From Leishmania infantum JPCM5 (Eukaryota; Euglenozoa; Kinetoplastea; Trypanosomatida; Trypanosomatidae), in NCBI RefSeq assembly GCF_000002875.2, contig NC_009410.2:496001-560000 (forward strand): 64,000 nt of DNA, written 5' to 3'. This document shows, one piece after another, positions 10,901-20,043 of this stretch (position 1 is the first letter of the stretch; each line of letters opens with the position of its first letter). A program made the translations under genes and the position numbers. The notes under the pieces were generated by a model. That model made no database searches, had not been told where the DNA came from, and saw nothing but the letters and a program-made list of their open reading frames with translations.

Positions 10901-12114
10901 GCTGCTTGCCGATTAGCAAGCGCTTCTTTGCCGGCAACTTTGTGGCGCGCCTGAAGGTCGGCGATCCCCGTCGCTCGCAGGAGCGGGCCGTCGACGAGAT
11001 GCGTTCGCCTTCCCGCATCTCCGACGAGCAGAAGCGTGCCACGGAGAAGTACAACCAATCGCAGCTGGAGGCAAGCGTCGACTCGCAGGCGCTGCGCAAC
11101 TTGATGCCGTTACCACCGTCCAAGCTTTCCGAGTGCGCACCGCTCGGCTACCTGATATGGCGCCTAGAGAGCCCCGACATGCGCAGCCCCTTCTTCGAAA
11201 TGCCGCAGCAGGTGCCTCTGTCACAGCAAGAAGTGCAGCTCTTCGAGGACCGCAAGAATCACGCGGATGTGACGCCGAACTCGAAGGGGCTGACGTCAGA
11301 GAAGGCGGCCGACGAGGCCTTCATCGGCTCCGGGACGACGCAGACCGACTCTTTAAGCTTCATTGCCCCCTTCAGCGAGCAGCGCGGCGCCTTCGTAAAG
11401 GTGGAGGGCATCCGAGGCGTGGGCGATGACGCAGCCATGTACGTCGTGGTGGTCTACATGGCCAAGGCGCCGAAGGGCCGCCGGGTATACTACACGATGA
11501 TGCCCGACTGGGCCTCGGACGTTGGTGCTCCGATGTTTAAGGACCCCCCATTTGCCTTCCAAGGTATTCAGTACGACAAAACAAACACTACGACGTACAT
11601 GCTGCTGAAGCTCTCGAGGTTGGAGAACGCGGCCAACCCGCCGTTGGTGGAGTGCATCGGGTGGACCATGAATAAACTCTTCATAGACTCAGCGCCGGCG
11701 CTACGCCAAGGACGGTATGTGCTGCCGTGGTTGAATGGGCCGCTGCCGCCGGTCGTAGTCCAAGAGCTGCTCACCCAACAGATCGGCACCGTGTTCCTCA
11801 GCCACATGAACGCAAAGACCATTGCCTACCTAGAGCCCAAGGCCACACTGACCATCAGCCAAGGCGACCCGGCGTGCTGCATGGCACTGGTGGACAACAC
11901 GCCCGGTCGCGCGCAGCCGCGTCAGCTACTCGTGTCCGCCGCTATCAAGAAGGCCTTTCCCTCCTGCACATGTGAGGGCATGGTGGGGTGCACGCTGAGA
12001 AGAGCACATGAGAAGTGCTTCGGCGGCGGCGACGCGCGAGCCCTGCTGCAGCGCATGAACATGGCGGTGCAGGAATACCTCACTGCAAAAATGAAGGAAC
12101 TCGAGGAGCTGTGA
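7990..12114 (+). CDS. CCDC17-like zinc-finger and coiled-coil protein
   Basis: The product has 1374 residues. The N-terminus carries a C2HC finger, Cys4-x2-Cys7-x12-His20-x5-Cys26, close in spacing to the one I know from human coiled-coil domain-containing protein 17. It is followed by a Gln/Leu/Glu-rich coiled coil at about residues 96-190. Three beta-rich blocks that could be C2-like domains follow: about 315-440 (YYMSHVHNEYLLEPYLE), 868-993 (VLVYITDELDLNTGG) and 1127-1290 (FVKVEGIRGVGDD), separated by Pro/Ser/Ala-rich disordered linkers. CCDC17 relatives occur mainly in ciliated organisms, so a flagellar or basal-body role is inferred, not shown. The first ATG in the long open frame is 7990 and it is needed for the finger. 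The pyrimidine tract at 7861-7985 runs up to the ATG without an AG, so the acceptor is probably further upstream. Confidence 0.7.
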   Translation: MPACPDCGLMLDSLHNVQIHRRSGACSMQSLGAPAASPVQQPMVCAAGCPVTPPTSVLGHVSSIGSGGYSHGKGGFGMQSTPVLPAATARVPCMSPIEREIEQALAIQRNQQTADMAERERMLLEQQVNLVLPARQAQLQQSQQALKDQLLQMKLQLFSNQQQQQSSSNMDMEYLRNEIAAMRGALSSMGMNCTSNSDPGLPWRKPHKPQHRKATSARTRNVRRRRQHGCHIDEDDSWGSLDGVLCSDEYGDDRGEACDRDSSSRSPSPRNARLFSPTPSQKIHSALKSMQAEIRSLRAMSATRMEPAFPTASMLEPGLHLLKLAALEGIALAVPLDEVDVSIKVYYMSHVHNEYLLEPYLERSYPRRPPSLVRHDANTMLFTIPPLEFIVHSPKEMVVFVLQVFYRGRLLCWAAIFAKSTGSFSEGIRNSCYDLAKALQTPGGMIPEASVSGYIETDSLDVLQHAESILNPSAVSFSACPGSPFPQRQHVQLPGLPPLPPPPLGQPLLPGMPGCEGPFLPPTSDGHMMLLQPTKGPVAHFILPPRAGVSILEWNQEVVKHLKKIQKHLPSKATAPAAEKGAANGKHVSNWKPPASPPSQRQVMLDSSSSDSSVQSFSPLSSMCISQPTSNGSPLRDPPLPIHGQAEIIGEDMSKHPPVTRQQQQRRSHRSAVYFTKGISEAVTAAEVPAAKSPTMSIRKPQEPAKVSAVAALAKEPLSTYVPSSQTHTPPPSTNASLAKLEAKEVAAEKLPDNPKSQMASTLSPCVPSADNQAAPLQAATPPPAPCKVPREDMPLVERSRLRVLMDPQGNLAVPPNYKLNPNNPPCVNLHKLHATADPPVNPCVLLGLSKPTDRPPATLTMPGHGENGSTVDIFVDGVSGVPLDAVCSRVLVYITDELDLNTGGHLHPLHHPRVFMRKPNLVAYQNLTSSSIEPVFEAKMSSNVGDQTHAVVIVEYINGRQESPIVLGHCCLPISKRFFAGNFVARLKVGDPRRSQERAVDEMRSPSRISDEQKRATEKYNQSQLEASVDSQALRNLMPLPPSKLSECAPLGYLIWRLESPDMRSPFFEMPQQVPLSQQEVQLFEDRKNHADVTPNSKGLTSEKAADEAFIGSGTTQTDSLSFIAPFSEQRGAFVKVEGIRGVGDDAAMYVVVVYMAKAPKGRRVYYTMMPDWASDVGAPMFKDPPFAFQGIQYDKTNTTTYMLLKLSRLENAANPPLVECIGWTMNKLFIDSAPALRQGRYVLPWLNGPLPPVVVQELLTQQIGTVFLSHMNAKTIAYLEPKATLTISQGDPACCMALVDNTPGRAQPRQLLVSAAIKKAFPSCTCEGMVGCTLRRAHEKCFGGGDARALLQRMNMAVQEYLTAKMKELEEL

Positions 12115-12514
12115 ATGAGCACCACTGGCCAGCAGACGCACGCAAAAGAGGCATTGCTGAGGTGCATGCCAACTTGTACGGACGTTGAGTCGCTCCTGTG
12201 GTAAAGTCTTGTCGAGGATCTCCTCGCCACCCCTCCCTCCCTCTCTACGCCAGCGTCTTCGCGATGCAAAGAACACGAATATGATTGCACGTCGTTGTAT
12301 CTCATATATATTTATATAAGCTCCATAAGCTTTTTTTTTCGTACTTCCGGATGCCACACGCTCTACCAGGGATCGTCAAGAGAAAGCTCGCGCATCTTCC
12401 GGGCTTCTCTCCTCCACACCTTGTATTATCGCGTCTCCAGGCACGGCGTCGCCGCCCTCCACGCCCCGCCTAACATGATGCCGTCTTCGTGCAGCTCACC
12501 ATGTATGTATATAG

Positions 12515-12537
12515 GTGTGTGTGTGTGTGTGTGTGTG
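12515..12537 (+). repeat. (TG)n microsatellite
   Basis: An uninterrupted GT/TG run in the spacer after the CCDC17-like gene. Confidence 0.9.
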
Positions 12538-13147
12538 CTCGAGAGCAGCATTGCATGCAATGTATTTTCGATGTCGATAACAGTACGAAAAAAAAAGGAC
12601 AAAAAGCATATGTCTCACTCGCTTCTTTTTTTTTGCCTTTGGGCGCGTGTGTGTTGTACGCGGAGTCCATCAGCTGTGCGTCGCTTGCTTATTTTTTTTT
12701 GCCTTCCTTGCTCTCTCTCCTCTCGGCACAATCGCTCTTATGCAATTTGTTTTACTCTTTTGGGGGGCTGAGGAAAGCCTTCTTTCAGATTTCGAGAAGC
12801 GGGCACACGAGTGCATCGTTGAAGTGCCCGTGTGTGCGTGTGCGTGAGAGAGAGGAGGACACCGCTCGCCCGCCCACCCCTCTCTCCGCACAAACACACT
12901 CTCTCCATCCATCCATCTCCCCATCCACTCCTCTTTCGAATCCTCTGTGTGGCCTGCTGGGGTGTCCGTCACCTTCGCACCGACACCCTTTTGGTCGCTT
13001 GTAAATGTCGCGATGATTTTCTCTTCTGTGGTTTGTTGTTTGCTGTTGTTTTCCTCTCCCCGCTTCTGCGCACGTCAACACGGATCAGCTCACACGCGCA
13101 CGCCCTGCTTCTCATGGGTCCCGAGGGCGGAAGTCCCGCTCGCCCGT

Positions 13148-13200
13148 GGATATCTATATACCTATCTATATATATATATATATGGGTATATATATGTATG
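13148..13200. repeat. TA-rich low-complexity block
   Basis: Repeated TATATA and CTATCTATA units surround a (AT)n core near 13168-13182, followed by GGGTATATATATG. Such a block could melt easily or extrude; no coding potential is seen. Confidence 0.7.
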
Positions 13201-14223
13201 CGTGTGTTTGTATGTTTGTTTGGATCTGCTTCATGGCAAACCCCGTCGTTTGCCGGCGCACGTATGTATCTAGCTTACGCCCCCCGGGCGGTAGGGAGAG
13301 GCAGAAGGGAGGGAGTGGAGGGGGTCATGTTTGTTTGTTTGTTTTTTGCGAGTGAAAGGGCAAAGATGGGCAGCGTGTGTCTGTGTGATGTCTGTCTGCC
13401 TGATGTGTATTCATGTAGAAGGATTAGGAAGAGAGGAGGGGGCGTCCTTCTTCCTCTCCCGACTGTCCTTTCTCCATGTGTAACTCTATGTTGTGACAAG
13501 ATACCACGAAAAAGAAAAACGATCCGAGCATACACGTGTGTGCAGTCTCTTACATGTACAACTGTATGCTTTTTCTTCGCAATGTGGGCCAACCTCTTTC
13601 GCCATCTGTATTCTTTTCATTTTGCCCGAGTTATGCGCACCTGTGTCGTTGTGTGTGTGGGTGTGTGTGTCTTCTTTTCTTCTCACCCCATTCTCTCTCT
13701 GTGTATGTGCACAATCATCTCAAATTATTTTTTTTTTGCTTTTTAATCCTCCGCTCGCATCTGCAGCTGAGCTCTCCCTCCCCTCTCCGTTTCTACTCGT
13801 TGCGTTCCCCCCCCCCTTCTTTTTGTTTGTTTGGAATTTGAAGCTCTTCGCTGTACATGTAACATCTTCATCTTAGTGCACGCTTCATCGTTGCACATAG
13901 ATAGATCTATATATGTGCATGTCTTATTGCTGCTTTCTGTCGTCGTTGTCCGCGGTTGCCATTGTTGATGGTCCTGGGTTTGGTCATCTCTTCTCCCGCT
14001 TCTACTTCCAACTTCTACTTGTGCTTATATATGAATGCATACATATGTATATGTGTATATGGGTGTGTCTTCCTGTGCATCTTGAAAGGCGTAAAGGCAC
14101 AGCGGCGACCTCAGTCACAGTTCACCGCCTCTTGTGTTTTTCCCTGTTGTTTTGTTTGTGTGAGCTTGTCTCGATACCTCTCTGTAGTACATGGAAACGT
14201 GCGCGAGACACACGCACGCACAA

Positions 14224-14273
14224 GCATGCGTATACATATACATAAACACATGTGTATGTATGTATACGCATGC
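14224..14273. repeat. 50-bp imperfect palindrome
   Basis: The 15-base arm GCATGCGTATACATA at 14224-14238 is repeated in perfect inversion at 14259-14273. The 20-base centre is itself largely inverted-repetitive (CACATGTG). It could form a cruciform in DNA or a stem-loop in RNA. Confidence 0.8.
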
Positions 14274-14458
14274 GTACAGGTGCCTACTGTTATGCACTGC
14301 CTGACGTTGTGGTGGTTTGCTCACTTTAAGAAATGGATCACGCATATGCTCACATTTTTCTTTGTTTGGAGGGCTTTTCACTTTCTTTCATCCCTCTCCC
14401 GCTCTCTTGAGGCAGGCCCCGAGACTCAAACTTTCGAGAGCGCCGTGTGCACGAGCGG

Positions 14459-15110
14459 TCAGCCACACGGGTGGGCATGCTGTATCACACCCCTAAGCAG
14501 GGCATCCAGAGGCGAGCACAGCTTACGTGGTAGACGGAAAAGGCGCAAAGAGATGCATACGAACAAACGCCACAGCGTATGCGTGCGACATGCACGGCAC
14601 CTCCTCCATCCCACCGGGTGAGCTGATGAGGCACAGAGGCGGGAAGCATGACGAGAGCACCCTGAGATACGCCATCGAGCCCTCCGGGCACCCATGCGGA
14701 GCGTCTCCACGTCATGCTATTGGATGCCGCTGCTTGAAGCCACTGAGGACGAGGCACGGCACACAGGAAAGAGTGCGCAGAGGGTCTCCGAGCGCCCTGG
14801 CCCGAGGTTGGCCAACCTCCTCCCTGAGGACATCCGGCACGCGCCTAGGCCAGCCCCTGTTACCCGCACAGCAGACGCCACCGCCTCCGCCCTTGGCCAG
14901 AGCACTTGGCTGCGGCCCGCTTGAATCAAGGCATGCAGTTCACCCGGGCCTCCTTCTAGCGTCGACAGCGTAGCGCTTACCCCAGGAATGGACGAGGAGG
15001 AACAGGGAGAGCCGGTAAGACGCATGGCCCGATTCCACGGCAGCACGGCTCATCCTAGGCAACGAGGCCTCTGCTGCACTGCGGCAGAGGAAGGTGCGCT
15101 GTGGCTGTGT
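14459..15110. mobile_element. Possible degenerate retroposon remnant (SIDER-like)
   Basis: A GC-rich, non-repetitive block interrupts pyrimidine-rich spacer DNA. It has no usable reading frame: open frames on both strands are short and end in stops. Its size (about 450-650 bp) and composition resemble the four SIDER-like copies elsewhere in the window, but I could not align it to them base by base. The minus strand shows a GGGCCAGGG motif also found in the copies (GGGCCAGGGTGCC). This is a tentative call. Confidence 0.3.
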
Positions 15111-16324
15111 GTATGCGCATGCGGCTGGAGCTGTTCGTGGTGGCATGATCACACTGCAATCTAACAAGAATGGAATGCATCTCACCCTCTCTCCCTCCCT
15201 TGTTTTCATCTTTTTCATTCTCTCTGTGTTCTTCGCGCTTCCTCTAGCGGATGGATTGGACGTCGCCATGTACCGCATATCGGGGCTGGAAAAAGAGCGC
15301 TCGCTAACGAAACAATAACAGATGGACACGCATAGACGGATGTGCCGAGGGAGAGAGAGGGGGGCGTCTTCCTTTCTTTTTTCCTTCTTTGATCGCGGGA
15401 CCTCGTGCATGGCAGCAGTGCTGCTTCCGCTGTTGCTGCTGCGCTTCGCTCACGAGAAGAGCGGACAGGAGGAACGGCCCAGGGCAAGGTGAAGGAGGGC
15501 TTGCCTACCGGGTGCCCCCTTACATTTCTAGACGCTTCGGCCGATGCCACCAACTGCCCCTCTCTCCAGCACCCACCCCACCCCCGCCCGCATGGGTGGC
15601 GCGTAGCACTGTTGTTGTTATTGGGCATGCGGTGGCGTCATCAGTAGTCTTTAGACCTCTCGATGAAACGGCACGCGGGTGGAGGTTTCGGCAGCGGGTG
15701 CGAAGAAAGTTAGCAGCCGATGGCATCTCTTCCCCCCCTCCCCCCCTCTCTGCGCAACTCCTGCTCTGTTCCTCTCCGTGCTTGAATCGGCGTTCCATCT
15801 CTCCGCCCTCCCGTCAGCCCCTGTCGAAACAACACAAACAACACTTTTGTTTGGCATCCACGCCTGCTTTCCTCTCTCTCACCATCACCGACAGCATGTC
15901 GACATATCCCTGTCCACAGTGCGTGGGCGTATTCGCCAAAGCAGCGTGAGGAAAAGAGGCGCGTCCCGCGAGCCACGTCGCCTTGTGTTGTCGACTTGTC
16001 TCCCAGTCACAGCACTGCCCAGACGTATGCGCAGGCACGTGCGCACACGCACGTCGGCACCGACGCCACTCTGAAGGCGTCGACGGCAAAGAACAAGGTT
16101 TTTTTTTATCCCTCATTTTTTTTTGCGGGGGGGGGGTCTCTACCAGGTGGCTACTTGGTGCACAGTTATGCAGAACCAGAGAGCCTCACTTACCCTGTCC
16201 CTTCCTAACCGCACGGCCCCCCCCCTCCTCCTCCTCCTCATAGCTTTTTTGAAGGGCTTGTGAGTAGCAAGAAGGTGTACATCGCCTCAATGCTTAGCTC
16301 TGCTGTTGCAGGTAGGAGTGTGGG

Positions 16325-16353
16325 GGGTGGAGTCACTAAAGGCGACTCCACCC
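16325..16353 (+). other. 10-bp stem, 9-base loop hairpin
   Basis: GGGTGGAGTC at 16325-16334 pairs perfectly with GACTCCACCC at 16344-16353 across a 9-base loop. It lies in a 300-bp patch with unusually non-repetitive sequence, about 0.9 kb before the gene at 17221. Confidence 0.7.
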
Positions 16354-17016
16354 AGTATCACCGCTCCCAGCTGATGCTTTAGCACTCGCAGAGCAGCGGC
16401 AACGGAGGTGGTGATAGCGTTTCCCCGTCGCCGCACATCATCAGGCACGCCTCGCCCGCCGTCACCTCGGCATCCTTCGACAGTTGCACCGAATCCAATG
16501 CCGCCACACTGCTTGGCGGTGTCTAGGGCGGATCGATGGCGAACGGCAGCGGCGGCGACGCAGCCGCAGGAACCCAAAGAAAAGACCAACTAAGGTACGG
16601 TACTAGTGTGCGACGCACGCCCCGGAAGGGGCGAATAAGAGAGGAGCGGGCAAGTCACCGAGATGTGGCGGAGGTACACAGGCTACCCTCTACTCTCTTC
16701 ATCCAGCTCGCGGCGCATGCGTTTCGCTGCCGTGGAATGTGCCGTAGACCACACATCCGCCCACGCACACGCACACACACACATATATAGAGAGGCACCC
16801 CAATGCGCCCAATAGGTCTTGTCGGCTTATAATGCGAAAGAGAAATCCCGACAGAAAGCACGCAACGCCGATTCGGTTGCAGCCTCATGGCCGACACGAG
16901 AAGCGTACAAGTCGCCCATGCTGCCCCTCACCCTTGCCACCGCCGGCGCATTGGCCGTAGCGGTGCTTCTCCTTTGTGAAGTCGACAATAACAATCTCCA
17001 GTACAAGAGTGCACTC

Positions 17017-17109
17017 CGCTTCTGTCTCTCTCGCTCTCTCCCCATCACATCTCCCTGATATCCCTCTTCCCCCTCACTTCGTCTCCTCGACCGCTTCACC
17101 ACACGGCAG
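17017..17109 (+). promoter_or_regulatory. Predicted trans-splice acceptor for gene at 17221
   Basis: A long C/T tract with many TCTCTC units ends near 17099 and the AG at 17108-17109 follows. This gives a 5' UTR of about 110 nt with no upstream ATG. Confidence 0.5.
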
Positions 17110-17220
17110 CGTGAGCCTTTAGCTCTGCTTCATCTTGTCTGCCTTCTGTGCTCTCCCGCCGCCGCCTTCTTCGCCTCTGAAGCGCGACTTGGCACACAGT
17201 TTACACGTAACCGCAGCGTC

Positions 17221-18237
17221 ATGACCGCCACCACCACCGACAGCGCCAGCTATGGCAGTCATCCGCGATGCCGCGTCCACACCGTAGCGATGTCTCAGGC
17301 TTTCTTTTACGTGGTTATTGGTGTGCTCGTGTGCCTCACTGTGTCCTGCTCTGCTTCAGGCTACAACGCGTCTATGTATGTGAACAGCGACATCGCCGTC
17401 ACTGCTCTTTTTACCGGGCCCAAGCTGGTCATGCTTGTGCGGACCTCACCCCGTGACTTCAGTCCAAACGCCTTCACCAGTAGCCTGTACAGCCTCTTCT
17501 CGAAAGCCGATGCTTCCATCATGAACGTCAGCTCTGTGTTCCTGGTTAACTGGTGTGCAAAGGATCTCGCTATGGTCAACACCACCCTGTCTTGCCCAGA
17601 AGGCGCCAAGCACAACAGCGACGAACACGGCTATGTGCTTGCGCAGGTGCAGCTGAGCGGATGGAACTACTCGTCGCCCACAAATCCGGCTGAAGTCGAT
17701 CTCTCCTCCCTTGGTGTCACGGATTCCATACTCGTCAGCCACTTCGGTGGTACCTATAATCCTGACAACACCTCGGGCATGAATAACAACAGCTACGTCA
17801 TCAACTTCGCCTCCGATGCGATGGTCACCTACGCTATCTTTGGGTTCCTGATGGTCATCGTTATTCTCGCCCTCATCGGAGTGGCGGTGTGCGTCTGCTT
17901 GTGCGACAGCCGCCAGCTCAACCACAACAAGAGCATCGTGGACCGGGCCATTCGCGCCGTGCACTTAAACTATATGGCCGCCCTCTATGGTCGTAGTCAC
18001 CAGCAGCAGCAGCAGCATCAGCAGCAAGCCATGGCGAACTTCAGCGACCACCTCAACCTGTATGCCGACATGTCGAACAACGGGTCTTCTGGCGCGCCGC
18101 ATGACTCACAGAACTGGACGGACTCGCCGCAGGCCAACAGGGGATCTTCAAAGGCCAAAAGGAACGGCTGGGAATACTTGCACCGGGAAGATGGTGACAC
18201 CCGCGAGATGCAAGAGATGCGCAGCATGCAGCCATGA
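17221..18237 (+). CDS. Single-pass type I membrane glycoprotein candidate, unknown function
   Basis: The product has 338 residues from the first ATG. Residues 24-46 (MSQAFFYVVIGVLVCLTVSC) form a hydrophobic segment that reads as a signal peptide, especially if translation begins at the second ATG (17290). The likely ectodomain, about residues 47-200, holds at least six N-x-S/T sequons (NAS, NVS, NTT, NYS, NTS, NNS) and two cysteines. A second hydrophobic segment at about 202-228 ends in CVCLCDSR. A tail of about 110 residues carries a Gln/His run (HQQQQQHQQQ near 260-270) and ends with acidic/basic low complexity. I infer a surface or endomembrane glycoprotein with its N-terminus in the lumen. 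No family was recognised. If 17221 is used, a 23-residue hydrophilic extension precedes the signal. Confidence 0.75.
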   Translation: MTATTTDSASYGSHPRCRVHTVAMSQAFFYVVIGVLVCLTVSCSASGYNASMYVNSDIAVTALFTGPKLVMLVRTSPRDFSPNAFTSSLYSLFSKADASIMNVSSVFLVNWCAKDLAMVNTTLSCPEGAKHNSDEHGYVLAQVQLSGWNYSSPTNPAEVDLSSLGVTDSILVSHFGGTYNPDNTSGMNNNSYVINFASDAMVTYAIFGFLMVIVILALIGVAVCVCLCDSRQLNHNKSIVDRAIRAVHLNYMAALYGRSHQQQQQHQQQAMANFSDHLNLYADMSNNGSSGAPHDSQNWTDSPQANRGSSKAKRNGWEYLHREDGDTREMQEMRSMQP

Positions 18238-19173
18238 TATTGGGACAGCGTAACGTCGAAGGGGCTGCAAGAGAGGCAGGTAGAGAAAACAATGCTACGC
18301 GCGCGCGTTTGTGTTTATGTGTCTCTCTCTATCGGCCTTGTACTTCCTCTCCTTCTCGCCAGTCACGCAACAGCTCACTGGCTTGGTGAGGCAAGGAAAA
18401 GACATTGAGGCGCCGAATGGGGGAATGCAGCGGCGGCGTGCATGCGCTCGTCAAGTCTCCTTCCCTTTCTTGTGCGCCCCTCGTATCCCTGCTGCGGCTA
18501 TCACCAGCGCTACCTCTCTCCTACGCCTCGGCCCTTCCGCTTCCTGTGCGCCTTGCTTTTCACAGCTCTATCTTTATATCGATGCATCTAATATATATTG
18601 GTAGAAGGCGCCACGGCTGCAGCACACTATATAGCCGTGTGTGTGCGTGCTCTCCCTTCCTCCCTCCCTCCCTTTTTTTTTTGCTTTTCCTCGCCTCTGT
18701 CGATCAACTCGCCTGTTACTGCACGCGTCCACAGTTGTTCCTGGGTGTGGCCGTGCGCACACGTCCGTCGCCTGCGCTGATGTCCCTCTTTCTTCTTTCG
18801 TTATTGCTTCACTCTCGACAGAAATACAACGCGGAGGTGAACGTCGGGGGTATTGAGGAGGAGAGGACCAACGAGAGTGTGTCTTGGAGTCACTCAAGAA
18901 GCGGCCACAGGGACCAGAAGAGCACAGGCAAATGCACAGATGCCCAGGCGCCGTGGGCTTGCTCGCTTCATGCTATGCGCTCATACCTTGGCATGCGCTT
19001 GCGTTTGTCTGTGCGCGCGGTGGCACGCACGTGTGTAGATGCACATCATGGTCTGGGGGGGAGAGTGGAGGCCGGATGCGCCTCGTGCATGCCTGAGTTT
19101 TCCGTCTCCTCCTCCTCCCCACCCCACCTCCTCCTTCCTATTGCTTATAGCTGAAGCACTGATTGTCCACAAA

Positions 19174-19217
19174 CACACATACGGGTATATATGTATACAT
19201 ATATACCCGTATGTGTG
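19174..19217. repeat. Perfect 44-bp palindrome
   Basis: The left arm CACACATACGGGTATATATG continues to TA and is followed by its exact inverse, so all 44 bases equal their reverse complement. There is no spacer between the arms. Flanking bases 19173 and 19218 do not pair. It could extrude as a cruciform or give a 22-bp RNA stem. Confidence 0.95.
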
Positions 19218-19893
19218 CGTGGTGCCTTGTTGTTTGCGCTTCCCCCTCCCGTCCTCTCCCTTCGTCGCAAGTCCCATGAATCTGTGCACGCTCGCTTTTT
19301 TTTTGCTGTTTTCCGTTGATGACGCGCAACTCTTCTCCCTCTCTCTCGTTCAGTGTAATTGCAACGGCCTTGCACTCACGCCTGTGTACGCCGCCTGCAC
19401 GCCTCAAATATCGAGCGAACTTGAAAGCATGTGTGGATGTGTCTCGACGAGGGGAAGCTAGGCTCCACCGCGAGCGGCCAACGTGCGACGTCGCAACAGG
19501 GGCCAGGTACTCGTCCGTTACCCTTCAAGCCGCCGTCGCCGTCATCCGTGCCCCTCTCCTCCGCAGCCCCCACTACCACTTCATCGACCTCGTGTCTGAA
19601 AATAGAGAACGTCACACATAAACTCACGCACCGGCGGTGACGGTGGCATAAATGCTGTCCGAACATGTCCGTTTCTTCTCCCTGTTGTCCAGCCACCTTT
19701 GCGGACGCTCTTCTGAGTGCTTACGTTGTGGCATGCCTGACACCTAGTTGGTCTGCCCCTCACAGGAGCACATCTCCGCGGGCCTAAAGTGCTGCCCAGC
19801 AATATCAGCCCCCCCCCCTTTGGTGCGCCACACACACCGCAGAGAGTGGTGAGACGCATATAACTTCATAAAAACGCTCACCTCCCGGGCAGA

Positions 19894-19919
19894 GATTTCT
19901 CTCTCCTCTTGTCTCTTAG
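19894..19919 (+). promoter_or_regulatory. Predicted trans-splice acceptor for farnesyltransferase beta gene
   Basis: The T/C tract TTTCTCTCTCCTCTTGTCTC is followed by an AG at 19918-19919. The first ATG downstream in frame is 20044, giving a 5' UTR of about 125 nt. Confidence 0.5.
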
Positions 19920-20043
19920 TGACTGCGACAGCCGCGCGGATGCAGCATCGCTGTCCCCCCCCCTCTCGATATCGACTGCTCAAGCTCTACACTGCCACTC
20001 TGCAGGCTTCGTCCCCCATTCTCGTCCCTGCATCTCTCGGGCA

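Larger units (their letters stand above)
12115..17220. other. 5.1-kb spacer with palindrome, possible retroposon remnant and hairpin
   Basis: No gene is supported. It contains (TG)n at 12515-12537, a TA-rich block at 13148-13200, YR-alternating islands near 14028-14065 and 14224-14273, a GC-rich patch of non-repetitive composition at 14459-15110, and another at 16280-16600 with a strong hairpin. Pyrimidine tracts dominate the rest. Confidence 0.6.
18238..20043. other. 1.8-kb spacer with perfect 44-bp palindrome
   Basis: No gene is supported. The spacer holds pyrimidine tracts, the perfect palindrome at 19174-19217, and the acceptor region for the farnesyltransferase gene at its right end. 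The frame across 18405-19154 has low-complexity composition and no independent support. Confidence 0.6.

Noticed and set aside
12832..13746. 304-residue plus-strand frame
   Set aside because: It is Cys/Val/Leu-rich translation of TG and T tracts, with non-ATG context and no family resemblance.
15145..15318. 57-codon frame with a hydrophobic segment
   Set aside because: The apparent membrane segment is a translated pyrimidine tract that looks like a splice tract itself; no other support.
16287..16589. Minus-strand 100-codon frame as a gene
   Set aside because: Opposite to all other genes, truncated-looking and without homologue; kept only as a possible relic in the findings.
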